Origin: Lysinibacillus sp. G4S2
GTDB lineage: Bacteria > Bacillota > Bacilli > Bacillales_A > Planococcaceae
Direction: 5' to 3'
Length of the DNA: 64,000 nucleotides
NCBI RefSeq assembly: GCF_030348505.1
Contig: NZ_JAUCFJ010000002.1
Coordinates: 4,096,001-4,160,000, forward strand
This document shows, piece by piece, positions 18,298 through 27,494 of this stretch (positions are counted from its first letter, which is position 1; each line of letters starts with the position of its first letter). Made by a program: the position numbers and the translations under genes. The notes beneath the pieces were generated by a model. That model had not been told where the DNA came from, did not search any database, and saw only the letters and a program-made list of their open reading frames with translations.

Positions 18298-18939
18298 CTA
18301 AATACTCTGTACAGTCTTCATCCATTGCTCGTAGGCTTTAAATGCTTCTCTCTCATAGCCAAGCTGCATCGATTTCAACATAGTTTGAATTTGTAATTTT
18401 TCATCTTCAGTTGAGTTTCGATTTAAACGATCACCATCATATGCTGCTAATTGAAACCAGATTTTCAATGAAAGACGATTCCCTGACGTGATTAATATTT
18501 CTCGTAAAACACTCAGACAATTAATCGTACCTTCTATCTCTAGCTTTACAAAAAAACTGTCCCACACAGGTAGTGTTCGCAGAGTCTCTGTACAACTTAT
18601 TACGCGAATTGCTTCCTTTTCATGAATATGTCGCGTTAATTCGACATCCTTTTTCGATTTTTCATCTTCTAATATAAACATCGACAGTATTTCTACGAGC
18701 TGATGTTTATGTGTTGAAGCTAGAAAAGTACCTCCACCATGTCTCGTTTCAATAAGACCTAACAATTCTAAGCTACGCAACGCCTCTCTCACTGAGGATC
18801 GCCCGACACCTAGACGCTCTGAAAGGACTCGTTCGGAAGGTAATTTTTCACCAGCCTGAATTTTTTCCATTTTAATAAGTTGACGTAATTGTTGGACGAT
18901 TTCTAAAAACACTTTCTTTTGCTCGTTTTTTTTATCCAT
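18298..18939 (-). CDS. GntR-family (FadR subfamily) transcriptional regulator upstream of accDA
   Basis: The product is 213 residues from the ATG at 18939, which is chosen because GAGGAG lies at a good distance; a longer frame from 18975 would encode the operator itself. The N-terminal winged helix (about 15-75) has GEKLPSERVLSERLGVGRSSVREALRSLELLGLI, the GntR signature. An alpha-helical C-terminal domain (about 90-210) is compatible with the FCD/FadR group but shows few metal-ligand motifs. Being first in a unit with accD and accA suggests it senses an acyl-CoA or related metabolite and regulates malonyl-CoA production and itself. The ligand is unknown. Confidence 0.82.
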   Translation of the reverse strand: MDKKNEQKKVFLEIVQQLRQLIKMEKIQAGEKLPSERVLSERLGVGRSSVREALRSLELLGLIETRHGGGTFLASTHKHQLVEILSMFILEDEKSKKDVELTRHIHEKEAIRVISCTETLRTLPVWDSFFVKLEIEGTINCLSVLREILITSGNRLSLKIWFQLAAYDGDRLNRNSTEDEKLQIQTMLKSMQLGYEREAFKAYEQWMKTVQSI

Positions 18940-18958
18940 ACGATCAACTCCTCTTATA

Positions 18959-18979
18959 AAAAGTGGTCTGACCACTTTT
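18959..18979 (-). promoter_or_regulatory. Perfect palindromic operator for the FadR-type regulator
   Basis: AAAAGTGGTC-T-GACCACTTTT is a perfect 21-bp palindrome with the TGGTC-N-GACCA core characteristic of FadR-subfamily GntR repressors. It lies 20 bases upstream of the regulator's start codon, just downstream of a possible promoter (TTTACT, 18 bases, TAAGCT on the minus strand). Autoregulation of the whole accDA unit is the likely outcome. Confidence 0.82.
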
Positions 18980-19022
18980 CGACGTTGACTCTAGCTTACA
19001 AAATAATTATTAAAAAGTAAAG

Positions 19023-19052
19023 AAAAAACTGCATAGTAAATCTATGCAGTTT
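19023..19052 (-). terminator. Terminator after dnaE
   Basis: On the minus strand AACTGCATAG and CTATGCAGTT form a 10-bp stem followed by TTTTTTC, just past the dnaE stop. Confidence 0.85.
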
Positions 19053-19070
19053 CTAATATTTTCTTCAATT

Positions 19071-22000
19071 TCATATTTTTTTCGTCGCTTGGACATGTTT
19101 TACTTTAATCTGTGCCTTACCAAAACGTCTTTCCAACGTTCCTTCAAAATAGATTAATTCATCTTCCAGCAACAACTCTTGCACAAGCTGAAAAACCTGA
19201 GGGAATAAAGTAATTGATACTGTTCCAAATTCATCCTGAAGCTGAACAAAAGCCATTTGCTCACCCTTTTTAGTCCGAATTTTTTTCACTTCTTCTATGA
19301 TGCCAATTATTTTAACATACGTTCCCTCACGTGCATGCTTTAACTCACGACATGTCATATTTACTTCATTCCAAAAAGCTCTTTCCTCAGTGACTGGATG
19401 TGCTGATATATAAAATCCAAGACTTTCCTTCTCACGCAGTAATTTTTCCTTTTGAGACATCGCTTCCACTTCCATATACTTTGGCTTACCAAAACTAAAA
19501 GCAGTAGCCGATGCAATATCAATATCCTCAGTTGGTCTTAGCAACTCAGCATGCATCTGGGCGGCCTCCAAAGTTGCTATCAGTACCGCACGATCTTTCC
19601 CTAAATAATCAAGAGCCCCAGCGAAAATTAAAGACTCCATTACTTTCGGTTTAAAATGCTGTGCACTTAAGGCAACTGCCAAATCAAATAAATTATCAAA
19701 TGCTTCTGTATTCGTTTGGCGTAAAGCATTAACGGACTCTATAAATGTATAGGGTACACCCTTTATCCCAGATAAGCTATAGCGAACTCCATCTTTTTCA
19801 ACCGTAAAAAATTTCGTACTATGTTTTAATGAAGGTGGGTAAAATGGAATCCCTTTCTCTTTTGCCTCACTCACAAGCTGCTGAATTTTTTCCACATTTC
19901 CTGTTGCATTTGATAATAGCGCCGCATAAAAACTTAGTGGGAAGTGTGCCTTTAAATAGGCCATTTGATAAGAAATAACACTGTATGCGACAGCATGGCT
20001 TTTAGGGAAACCATAGTCTGCAAAGCGTACAATTAATGCATACACTTCTTCAGCCACCTGAATATCAAAGCCTTGCTGCATTGCTCCAGCTACAAATGCA
20101 GTACGTTGCTCCTCTAATACTTGACGATTTTTCTTACTTACCGCTCGGCGCAATAAATCCGCTTGTCCCATCGTAAAACCAGCCATCACCGAAGCAATTT
20201 GCATGATCTGCTCTTGATATACTATTACACCAAATGTCTCCCGTAAAATAGGCTCTAATGTTGGGTGTGGCATCATAACAGGTTCTTTCCCTGCTTTCCG
20301 TCTTGCATAGATAGGTATAAAATCCATTGGGCCAGGACGATACAACGCATTGACTGCTACTATATCTAAAAAATTGGTTGGATGTATATCCCGTAAAGCT
20401 TGCTTCATACCTTCAGATTCTAATTGAAAAATACCTAATGTATCTCCCTTTTGAAGAAGCTGAAATGTCTTTTCATCTTGCATCGGAATAAGCTCAAACT
20501 CTATCCACGGGCCACCTGCTTTATAAATTGACCATCGTACCTGCTCTAATATTGTCAGATTGCGCAAACCTAAAAAATCCATTTTGACAAGGCCACAAGC
20601 TTCTACATCTCCCATTGGCCATTGCGTACAATATATTCCGTCATGCCCCTCTTCAATCGGTATCGTATTGACTAGTGGAGATGGGGCCAGCACGATCCCG
20701 GCTGCATGAGTAGAAGAATTTCTTGGCAACCCTTCTAGTTTGAATGCCACCTCTAACCATCGACGATGTTTCTCATCCTCTGCTAGCCAGCCTTGCAAGC
20801 CTTGTGATTCGTCCACCGCTCTTTGCAATGTTATCCCAGGTTTATTCGGAATCATTTTCGAAATTTTTTCCAATGTTTCAGCTTCAAAACCAAAAACACG
20901 CGCAACATCTCTAGCAACTGCCTTAGCAGATAAAGTGCCAAACGTAATAATTTGCGCTACATTTGCCTTCCCATATTTTTGAGCAACATATTGAATGACT
21001 TTTTGTCTTTTACTGTCAACAAAATCGATATCTATATCTGGAAGTGTGACACGTTCAGGGTTTAAAAAGCGTTCAAATAATAAGCCGTAAACGAGCGGAT
21101 CTACTTGTGTAATGGATAAACTATACGCTACAAGAGAACTCGCTGAAGAACCACGACCTGGGCCAGTTAAAATGCGGTTCTCTTTAGCAAAATGCATAAA
21201 ATCTGCAACAATTAAAAAATAATCAGCAAAGCCCATCGAACAAATAATTTCAAGCTCGTATTGAAGTCGCTCTCGATAAACATGCGGGATTTCAGTTTGT
21301 TTGAAACGCTTCTCTAATCCTGCAAATACTTCTTTGACAAGCAAGCTTTCGGCTGTTTCACCTGTTGGTACAGGGAATTTAGGCATTTGTACGTGCATTT
21401 CAGGGATTTCCGCAGTACAGCTAGCTAGCATCGTTGCACTAGCTTCAAGCCATTCTGGATGATCAACAAACCAGCTTCGCCATTCTTCCTCAGTTGGAGC
21501 GAAATAACCTTGTAAATGGGCGGATAACATTGTACCTGCGAGCTTTTCACCTGTATCAATTGCTCTTGCCACCTCGAAGGCAAAATGATCTTCTGGACGT
21601 AAAAAATAACAGCATTGTGAAGCAACGATCGCTATATTCATAGTTTCACACCATGCTACATACGTTTCTTCTTTTTCCGCTATCATCCCTGCTGGCCTTG
21701 CAATCCCCATAAATAAATGCTTACCAAATACCCTGTTCAAATCACCTGCTACTTCAGTCCAATCTTCCATTTCCACTAAATCATCCGAAGAAAGTAATGC
21801 CACGCTGCCTGTTGCATATCCTTCTAGCCATTTCCAAGGAAGTGCATCATCCTCTCGAATTGAAACGGCACTACTAATCTTTAAAAGATTCTGATAGCCT
21901 TCTTGTGTTTGAGCATACAGTACAAGTGGAACCTTTCTTTCGTGCCACTGTACGTTTACCGAGAGCCCTAATACAGCATGAATATTAGCTTGTTGCAATG

Positions 22001-22154
22001 CTTTACTAAAAGGCAAAAGCCCGTACAATTTTGAATTGACGATTGCACAGGTCTGAGTATTTTGCTCTTGTAAAAAAGGGATCAATTGTTCAAGCCGAAT
22101 CGTGCTTTTCAATAAATCCGCGCTCGTATGCATTTTCGTGTATACATGTGTCAA
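19071..22154 (-). CDS. dnaE: DNA polymerase III alpha subunit DnaE
   Basis: This second replicative C-family polymerase of Firmicutes extends primers on the lagging strand before handing over to PolC. It has 1027 residues from a TTG at 22154 (GGAAGGGAT upstream); the longer frame runs through a repeat and is rejected. It has an N-terminal PHP domain (about 1-200), the polymerase core with GPGRGSSASSLVAY, the catalytic PDIDIDFVDSKR motif and ALYRPGPMDF, a helix-hairpin-helix region and a C-terminal OB fold (YVKIIGIIEEVKKIRTKKG). No exonuclease domain is present, which separates it from PolC. Same orientation and place as in B. subtilis next to ytpI/nrnA. Confidence 0.95.
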   Translation of the reverse strand: MTHVYTKMHTSADLLKSTIRLEQLIPFLQEQNTQTCAIVNSKLYGLLPFSKALQQANIHAVLGLSVNVQWHERKVPLVLYAQTQEGYQNLLKISSAVSIREDDALPWKWLEGYATGSVALLSSDDLVEMEDWTEVAGDLNRVFGKHLFMGIARPAGMIAEKEETYVAWCETMNIAIVASQCCYFLRPEDHFAFEVARAIDTGEKLAGTMLSAHLQGYFAPTEEEWRSWFVDHPEWLEASATMLASCTAEIPEMHVQMPKFPVPTGETAESLLVKEVFAGLEKRFKQTEIPHVYRERLQYELEIICSMGFADYFLIVADFMHFAKENRILTGPGRGSSASSLVAYSLSITQVDPLVYGLLFERFLNPERVTLPDIDIDFVDSKRQKVIQYVAQKYGKANVAQIITFGTLSAKAVARDVARVFGFEAETLEKISKMIPNKPGITLQRAVDESQGLQGWLAEDEKHRRWLEVAFKLEGLPRNSSTHAAGIVLAPSPLVNTIPIEEGHDGIYCTQWPMGDVEACGLVKMDFLGLRNLTILEQVRWSIYKAGGPWIEFELIPMQDEKTFQLLQKGDTLGIFQLESEGMKQALRDIHPTNFLDIVAVNALYRPGPMDFIPIYARRKAGKEPVMMPHPTLEPILRETFGVIVYQEQIMQIASVMAGFTMGQADLLRRAVSKKNRQVLEEQRTAFVAGAMQQGFDIQVAEEVYALIVRFADYGFPKSHAVAYSVISYQMAYLKAHFPLSFYAALLSNATGNVEKIQQLVSEAKEKGIPFYPPSLKHSTKFFTVEKDGVRYSLSGIKGVPYTFIESVNALRQTNTEAFDNLFDLAVALSAQHFKPKVMESLIFAGALDYLGKDRAVLIATLEAAQMHAELLRPTEDIDIASATAFSFGKPKYMEVEAMSQKEKLLREKESLGFYISAHPVTEERAFWNEVNMTCRELKHAREGTYVKIIGIIEEVKKIRTKKGEQMAFVQLQDEFGTVSITLFPQVFQLVQELLLEDELIYFEGTLERRFGKAQIKVKHVQATKKI

Positions 22155-22243
22155 ATGAATCCCTTCCTTTCTAAATATCGAAGAAAATATTAATTTCAAA
22201 GCTTTATTTTTATGACAGAAGCACGTTCTTATTCTCTTGAGTT

Positions 22244-22430
22244 GGATTATCACCATAACGTGTGGTTGATTTCCGTTCCGGCTGAATGGCGTCCTGCCAG
22301 CACGAGGTTGATCACGAAGGCGTTATCACAGGACGTGATGCTTTTAGCCTTCGTCCCCTCCCCGCTTCGCTCCAGGTTCTTCTCTGTGACGCTAACGTCC
22401 AGCCGTAACGAAGATCAACTTATATATGGC
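22244..22430 (+). repeat. Family A-related element, copy 5
   Basis: It opens with ATCACCATAACGTGTGGTTG and ATTTCCGTTCCGGCTG (family-A left end). It continues with the hairpin module CGAAGGCGTTATCACAGGAC ... TTTTAGCCTTCG (22314-22355) also present in copy 4, then CTCCAGGTTCTTCTCTGTGACG. It lies between dnaE and nrnA and explains the spurious upstream extension of the dnaE frame. Confidence 0.8.
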
Positions 22431-22450
22431 ATACACCCAAATATTAACGT

Positions 22451-23395
22451 TTATCGATACGCTTTACAAATTTCCTGTAATCTCGTTATAACACGATCTG
22501 CTTCTTCCCATGAGTAAGCCGTTGCACCCGAAGCAAGCGGATGGCCACCGCCATTAAATTCCTTTGCCAAAGTGTTAATAACAGGACCTTTTGAGCGTAA
22601 ACGTACACGAATCTGATCGGCCTCTTCAATAAGAATCACCCATGCACAAATGCCTTTCACACTTCCAAGACAGCCGACTAACAGTGACGCTTCTGACGGT
22701 ACAGCATTAAATTCAGCTAGCAATTCCTTTGTCAGCTTAATATGTGCTGCCCCATGCTCATCTATTTTGAAATTTTGATAAATATAACCTTGTAAATTTA
22801 AAAGCTTTTGATCCATTTCATACATTCCATCGAAAATTTGATTTCGATCAAAATCATAAGTAATAAGCTCTCCTGCAACTTTAAAAGTTTTTACTGTCGT
22901 GCTAGGGTATTGGAATCGTCCTGTATCTCCTACAATACCAGCGAATAATAATCTAGCGGCTGCATCAGATAGAGTCCAGTTTGCTACTTCTTTCCCTTCC
23001 TCAAAAAGCTCATAAATCATTTCACTACAAGAGCTTGCAGTAGTGTCCACCCACAGTAAATCACCATATGCATCATCATTTGGATGGTGATCTATTTTAA
23101 CGACCATTTTACCTTTTGTATAGCGTTGATCGTCTACACGTTCAGTATTTGCAGTATCTGTCACAATAACTAAAGCATTGTCGTATACATCATCCGAAAT
23201 GCCATCTGGCTTCGCTAAAAATGATAAAGATTCATCATGCTCACCTACAGCAAAAACTTTCTTTTCAGGATAATTTGCTAAAATAAGCTCCTTTAATCCT
23301 TGTTGAGATCCATAAGCGTCTGGGTCTGGACGCACATGACGATGAATAACGATTGTTTCATATGAAGCAATTGTGTCGATGATTTGTCTTTTCAA
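22451..23395 (-). CDS. nrnA: Oligoribonuclease / pAp phosphatase NrnA (DHH-DHHA1 family)
   Basis: The enzyme degrades 2-5 nt nanoRNAs to mononucleotides and dephosphorylates 3'-phosphoadenosine 5'-phosphate. The product is 314 residues from a TTG at 23395 (ATTGGAGGAA upstream); the in-frame ATG further upstream lacks a good site. The DHH domain has H20/D24/D26 in HRHVRPDPDAYGSQ, VIVTDTANTERVDD and IDHHPNDD. The DHHA1 domain ends with FNGGGHPLASGA. Length and position beside ytpI match B. subtilis NrnA (YtqI). The divergent ytpI starts 90 bases away. Confidence 0.93.
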   Translation of the reverse strand: MKRQIIDTIASYETIVIHRHVRPDPDAYGSQQGLKELILANYPEKKVFAVGEHDESLSFLAKPDGISDDVYDNALVIVTDTANTERVDDQRYTKGKMVVKIDHHPNDDAYGDLLWVDTTASSCSEMIYELFEEGKEVANWTLSDAAARLLFAGIVGDTGRFQYPSTTVKTFKVAGELITYDFDRNQIFDGMYEMDQKLLNLQGYIYQNFKIDEHGAAHIKLTKELLAEFNAVPSEASLLVGCLGSVKGICAWVILIEEADQIRVRLRSKGPVINTLAKEFNGGGHPLASGATAYSWEEADRVITRLQEICKAYR

Positions 23396-23485
23396 AATAA
23401 TTTCCTCCAATAGGATAGTAATAACCGTTAGCATTTTTCTTCAATAATCGTTACAATATAGTCTAGTTATGCTAGGAGGTTTACT

Positions 23486-23791
23486 ATGCTCAATTTAATT
23501 TTTGTGTTTGCAATTATCATATCATTTGCCATTTATTTTTATTTTAAAACAAAACAGTTCCGTTCTTCATTACCAATCGCTAAAAATTGGTACAAAAGCA
23601 AAGCGAACGTATGCTTCGGTTTATTTATTCTTTTATTTGGTTTAAACCAAGCATATTTATTCCCGGGATTATATACATTTATTATTGTAGCAATTCTTGT
23701 CATTTTAGGCATCTTTGTTATTATCGAAAATATTAAAAAAGCTCGTCACTACGGTCAATTTGTTGAAGAAGAATTCCGTATTAACCGATGA
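23486..23791 (+). CDS. ytpI: YtpI-like small membrane protein
   Basis: The 101-residue product has three hydrophobic helices (about 2-20, 36-56 and 60-82) and a charged C-terminus (KKARHYGQFVEEEFRINR). TAGGAGG precedes the ATG. It occupies the place of B. subtilis ytpI between nrnA and ytoI, which is the main reason for the name. Function is unknown; no catalytic motif is visible. Confidence 0.75.
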   Translation: MLNLIFVFAIIISFAIYFYFKTKQFRSSLPIAKNWYKSKANVCFGLFILLFGLNQAYLFPGLYTFIIVAILVILGIFVIIENIKKARHYGQFVEEEFRINR

Positions 23792-23797
23792 ATATTA

Positions 23798-23836
23798 AAG
23801 GGATGACCTAGCATTTGCCCTAGGCCATCCCTTTTT
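23798..23836. terminator. Terminator between ytpI and ytoI
   Basis: AAAGGGATG-CCTAG and CTAGG-CATCCCTTTTT form a stem with small interruptions. The convergent genes ytpI and ytoI can share it, with the stronger T run on the plus strand. Confidence 0.85.
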
Positions 23837-23844
23837 ATGTCTTC

Positions 23845-25152
23845 CTAACGTTCCAGTAGTTGGAACATCATCATTGCCTTACCGACAAGCATTTGTTGAT
23901 TAAACACTTCGAAGTCCATTTTCACAAACTTACGACTCATGTCTAATATTCTAGGTCTTACCGTAAGTGTACTTTCCATCTGTACAGGCTTAATGAAATA
24001 AATTGTCATGTTTTCGGCAACTGCATCCCCACGTTTACGGCGCTTTAACGCAAATGAGCCAACTTCTGCTAACAAAGTTGTAAATGCTCCGTAAGAAATT
24101 GCCCCGTATTGATTTGTCATTTGAGGTGTTACTTTAAACTCTACGATTAAATCTTCATCGCCAAGCACCTTCATCTCATTTTTCACTAAATCATCAATTG
24201 TTTCACCATGCTGTGGCTGTCTTTGTGCAAGCTGAAGCGCCTTTAGTACATCTTGTCGACTAATGACACCTTGCAAAACATTGTCATCATCGACAATCGG
24301 TAGCAGGTCAATCCCTTCCCAAATCATACGATGTCCTGCAGAAGCAACACTCATTTTCATCGATCCAGCAATCGGATTTTTTGTCATAACCTTCTCAATA
24401 AGCTCATTTTCTTCTCGACCAATAACGTCTTTTACGGTAATCATCCCAACAAGCTTATTGTTTGCTGTCACAACAGGAAATGCACCATGAGTTGTTCGTT
24501 CATTTAGCTTGTGGAAATGATGAATGGTTTCATCATTTCGAAGAACAGAAGTATCAGTCATCGGCACAAAAATATCTTCAATAAATAAAATATCTTTTTT
24601 GATTAATTGGTCATAAATTGCACGATTAATCATTGTTGCTACTGTAAAAGTGTCATAGCTAGTTGAAATGATTGGTAGGTCTAAGGAATCTGCAAGTAGC
24701 TTGTTTTCCTCAGTTGTATCAAAGCCCCCTGTAATTAAAACAGCTGCACCAGCTCGTAGTGCATTTTCATGCGCTTTAATACGGTTACCAACGATAAGCA
24801 AGCTTCCTGCATCTGTATAACGCATCATATCTTCTAACTGCATTGCACCAATAACAAATTTCGTTAATGTTTTATGTAGACCTGTTTTTCCACCTAAAAC
24901 TTGGCCGTCTACGATATTAACAATTTCAGCGAAGGTTAATCGCTCTATATTCTCTTTCTTTTTCTTCTCAATACGAATCGTTCCAACACGTTCAATAGAG
25001 CTTACTAAACGACGATTTTCCGCTTCCTTAATAGCACGATAAGCCGTTCCTTCACTCACCTGCATTTCCTTCGCAATTTGACGTACTGAAATTTTATCGC
25101 CCACGGGTAGTGATTCGATGTATTGTAAAATTTTCTCATGTTTTGTAGACAA
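23845..25152 (-). CDS. ytoI: YtoI-like multidomain regulator: HTH + DRTGG + CBS pair + hot-dog domain
   Basis: The product has 435 residues. Domains in order: a GntR/DeoR-like helix-turn-helix at about 5-65 (SVRQIAKEMQVSEGTAYRAIKEAE), a DRTGG domain at about 75-185, two CBS domains at about 195-310 (HGAFPVVTANNKLVGMITVKDVIG and LLPIVDDDNVLQGVISRQDVL) and a C-terminal thioesterase-like hot-dog domain (about 325-435, FTTLLAEVGSFALKRRKRGD). The combination is that of B. subtilis YtoI. CBS domains usually bind adenine nucleotides and the hot-dog an acyl thioester, so it may link energy state or acyl-CoA to gene control; this is inference. TTG start with AGGTGAT upstream. Confidence 0.85.
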   Translation of the reverse strand: MSTKHEKILQYIESLPVGDKISVRQIAKEMQVSEGTAYRAIKEAENRRLVSSIERVGTIRIEKKKKENIERLTFAEIVNIVDGQVLGGKTGLHKTLTKFVIGAMQLEDMMRYTDAGSLLIVGNRIKAHENALRAGAAVLITGGFDTTEENKLLADSLDLPIISTSYDTFTVATMINRAIYDQLIKKDILFIEDIFVPMTDTSVLRNDETIHHFHKLNERTTHGAFPVVTANNKLVGMITVKDVIGREENELIEKVMTKNPIAGSMKMSVASAGHRMIWEGIDLLPIVDDDNVLQGVISRQDVLKALQLAQRQPQHGETIDDLVKNEMKVLGDEDLIVEFKVTPQMTNQYGAISYGAFTTLLAEVGSFALKRRKRGDAVAENMTIYFIKPVQMESTLTVRPRILDMSRKFVKMDFEVFNQQMLVGKAMMMFQLLER

Positions 25153-25302
25153 AATATCACCTATTTCTCAAGATCAATTCTGCTCTTAGTGTACCATATT
25201 TTTTATAAAAATATTTAATATAAAGTGTGAATTTGTTTTACTTTTCCCATCGTTTCAACTACACACGCGGTGTCAACTCATATAGAACAGCAGTGTCAAT
25301 GT

Positions 25303-25986
25303 TTAGGAACAGTTTACTTTTTCACCTGCTTTTAAAATTTGAACCTCTGAATTTTGTACTAAATCTGCAAAAATTTGTGGATCCTGCTCGATTGGAGGGA
25401 ATGTATTGTAATGAACTGGTACGACAATTTTCGGTTTCAAAAATGACACTGCACAAGCAGCATCCTCTGGACCCATTGTGAAATTGTCACCAATTGGTAA
25501 AAACGCAATATCAATAGGATGGCGTTCTCCAATTAATTTCATATCACTAAACAAAGCTGTGTCACCTGCATGATAGATTGTTAAACCTTCTATAAATAAT
25601 AAAATTCCAGCAGGCATTCCCATATAAATGATTTCATTATTTTCAGTTACATAAGACGAACCGTGGAAGGCTTGAGTAAATTTCACTTTACCAAAATCAA
25701 ATTCCTTAGCTCCACCTATATGCATTGGATGTGTTTTCACTCCTTGCCATGAAATCCAATTAGCTAGCTCATTCGGCGCAATGACGAGGGCATCTTTTTT
25801 CTTTGCAAGCTCCACTGTATCACCAACATGATCATTATGACCATGTGTAAGTAAAATAATGTCTGGTGCTTCATCAGCTACCTTTAAATCTGTTTGCCCA
25901 TTCCCATTAATGAATGGATCAATTAAAATCGTTTTCCCATTTGATTGAATTTTGACAACGGAATGTCCATGATAACTAATTTCCAT
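25303..25986 (-). CDS. ytkL: UPF0173 metallo-beta-lactamase-fold hydrolase YtkL
   Basis: The product is 227 residues, the length of B. subtilis YtkL. The metal site is H48-G-H50-N-D52-H53 ([11 protein letters not shown]), followed by the ligand regions [17 protein letters not shown] and [11 protein letters not shown]. Such proteins are metal-dependent hydrolases of undefined substrate. AAGGAGGAAGC lies directly before the ATG, within the end of the small upstream frame (25976-26215), which overlaps it by 11 bases. Confidence 0.9.
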   Translation of the reverse strand: MEISYHGHSVVKIQSNGKTILIDPFINGNGQTDLKVADEAPDIILLTHGHNDHVGDTVELAKKKDALVIAPNELANWISWQGVKTHPMHIGGAKEFDFGKVKFTQAFHGSSYVTENNEIIYMGMPAGILLFIEGLTIYHAGDTALFSDMKLIGERHPIDIAFLPIGDNFTMGPEDAACAVSFLKPKIVVPVHYNTFPPIEQDPQIFADLVQNSEVQILKAGEKVNCS

Positions 25987-26215
25987 TTAAGCTTCCTCCT
26001 TGCAGTACATATTGTGCTACATCATTTTTATTCGCTATCCATGCGATTTTTCCCTTTTTTTGATATGCTGTACATAGAATAATAGCATCACCTGTTAGGA
26101 GACGATTATTCATTCGTACAAAAATGAAGCTTCGAATTCGAGTTATAATTTCCTTATAGGTCGAAGCCTCATCGTGTAGGCTATTATTGCAGCCGAGCAC
26201 GTGAAAATTTTTCAA
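25976..26215 (-). CDS. Possible small protein overlapping ytkL
   Basis: A 79-residue frame ends 11 bases inside ytkL, and its last codons form the ytkL ribosome binding site. There is a plausible later start at [13 protein letters not shown], giving about 45 residues with a strand-rich pattern ([18 protein letters not shown]). I do not recognise it, and neither start has a strong ribosome binding site. The frame occupies a region that is otherwise the pepQ/ytkL intergenic space. Overlap suggests translational coupling if real, but chance is not excluded. Confidence 0.3.
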   Translation of the reverse strand: MKNFHVLGCNNSLHDEASTYKEIITRIRSFIFVRMNNRLLTGDAIILCTAYQKKGKIAWIANKNDVAQYVLQGGSLNGN

Positions 26216-26238
26216 TACAATAAGAGGAGGAAATGTTT

Positions 26239-27327
26239 ATGTCAAAAGTTGAAGAAATTCAAAATTATTTACAACAAAATCAAATTGATGCTGCTTTCAT
26301 CACAACTCCAGACAATGTTTTTTACGTTTCGGGCTTTAAAAGTAATCCACATGAGAGATTATTAGGCGTAATGATTTTTAAAGAGGCAGATCCTTTTTTA
26401 ATTTGTCCACAAATGGAGATCCCAGATGCGAAGGCTGCTGGTTGGTCATATGAAGTCATTGGTCACCAAGATACTGAAAATTCAATGGAAGTTCTTGCAC
26501 AAGCGATAAAAGCACGTAATGTTAATCCATCAACGTTTGCTATTGAAAAAGCTCATCTCATTGTAGAGCGTTTAGAAGCCCTACAACAATCGTTTCCTCA
26601 GGCAAATTTTGTCCGTCTCGACGAAAAAATCAATGCTATGCGAGTAATTAAAGATGAAAATGAATTAGATAAATTACGAAAAGCTGCTGAACTAGCTGAC
26701 TATGCTATTGAAATCGGCTGTAAAGAAATCGCTGAAGGCAAAACAGAAATGGAAATCTTAACAGCGATAGAAAACGCTATTCAGGATAAGGGCTGCAAGA
26801 TGTCCTTTGAGACAATGGTATTGAGTGGTCCAAAATCAGCCTCTCCACACGGTACTCCAGGTGCTCGCAAAATCGAAAAGGGCGATATGGTGTTATTCGA
26901 CCTCGGCGTAATTTACGATGGATATTGCTCTGATATTACACGTACAGTTGCCTTTGGTGAACCTAGCGAGGCACAAAAGGAAATCTACAACGCAGTACTA
27001 TCTGCTAACACAAATGCAATTGCAGCAGTAAAACCAGGTGTTCGTGCAATGGATTTAGATAAAATTGCTCGTGATACTATTTCCGAAGCAGGCTATGGCG
27101 AATATTTCACACATCGACTTGGTCATGGACTCGGCATTTCCGTACATGAATTCCCATCTGTTACAGGCGCAAATGAAATGACTATGGAAGAAGGCATGGT
27201 CTTCACAATTGAGCCAGGTATTTATAAATCTGATGTGACAGGTGTCCGTATTGAAGATGAGGTTGTCGTAACAAAAGACGGAGTAGAAGTACTAACAAAA
27301 TTCCCGAAAGATTTGATTGTACTTTAA
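26239..27327 (+). CDS. pepQ: M24-family Xaa-Pro dipeptidase/aminopeptidase (PepQ/YkvY-like)
   Basis: The enzyme cleaves dipeptides or peptides with proline in the second position using two metals. It has 362 residues from the second ATG (26239), which has AGAGGAGG at proper distance; the first ATG at 26233 is too close. The N-terminal creatinase-like domain covers about 1-125. The C-terminal pita-bread fold shows the metal ligands in order: FDLGVIYDGYCSDITRT (two Asp), HRLGHGLGISVHE (His), TIEPGIY (Glu) and VRIEDEVVV (Glu). All are intact. The symbol is by family resemblance only. Confidence 0.85.
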   Translation: MSKVEEIQNYLQQNQIDAAFITTPDNVFYVSGFKSNPHERLLGVMIFKEADPFLICPQMEIPDAKAAGWSYEVIGHQDTENSMEVLAQAIKARNVNPSTFAIEKAHLIVERLEALQQSFPQANFVRLDEKINAMRVIKDENELDKLRKAAELADYAIEIGCKEIAEGKTEMEILTAIENAIQDKGCKMSFETMVLSGPKSASPHGTPGARKIEKGDMVLFDLGVIYDGYCSDITRTVAFGEPSEAQKEIYNAVLSANTNAIAAVKPGVRAMDLDKIARDTISEAGYGEYFTHRLGHGLGISVHEFPSVTGANEMTMEEGMVFTIEPGIYKSDVTGVRIEDEVVVTKDGVEVLTKFPKDLIVL

Positions 27328-27340
27328 GTTTATTTAAGGG

Positions 27341-27373
27341 AAAGGAAGCAACCAACATGGTGCTTCCTTTTTT
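27341..27373 (+). terminator. Terminator after pepQ (copy 1 of a duplicated hairpin)
   Basis: AAAGGAAGCA and TGCTTCCTTT pair around ACCAACATGG and are followed by T. A near-identical hairpin lies at 29446-29478 on the other side of the family-A/IS1182 composite. Confidence 0.85.
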
Positions 27374-27387
27374 AGTGTTAAGTATTG

Positions 27388-27494
27388 CTCTTCTGCAAAA
27401 CGAGGGGTTGATTTCCGTTCCAGCTGGGCGCTTTCCTGGGGGCGTCCGATGAGCCGCTTCCCTTCGCTCCAGGGTCTCATCTGTGACGCTGATC
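27388..27494 (+). repeat. Family A element copy 6, left part (interrupted by an IS)
   Basis: It contains the left end GCTCTTCTGCAAAACGAGG, then GGTTGATTTCCGTTCCAGCT, CTTTCCTGGGGGCGTCCGAT and CAGGGTCTCATCTGTGACGC up to GATC. The sequence stops at the IS1182-like element and resumes at 29175 with the duplicated GACGCTGATC. Confidence 0.9.

Noticed and set aside
22155..22256. Longer dnaE start (ATG at 22256)
   Set aside because: The added 34 residues run toward a repeat element and lack homology; a TTG at 22154 with GGAAGGGAT fits the PHP domain start.
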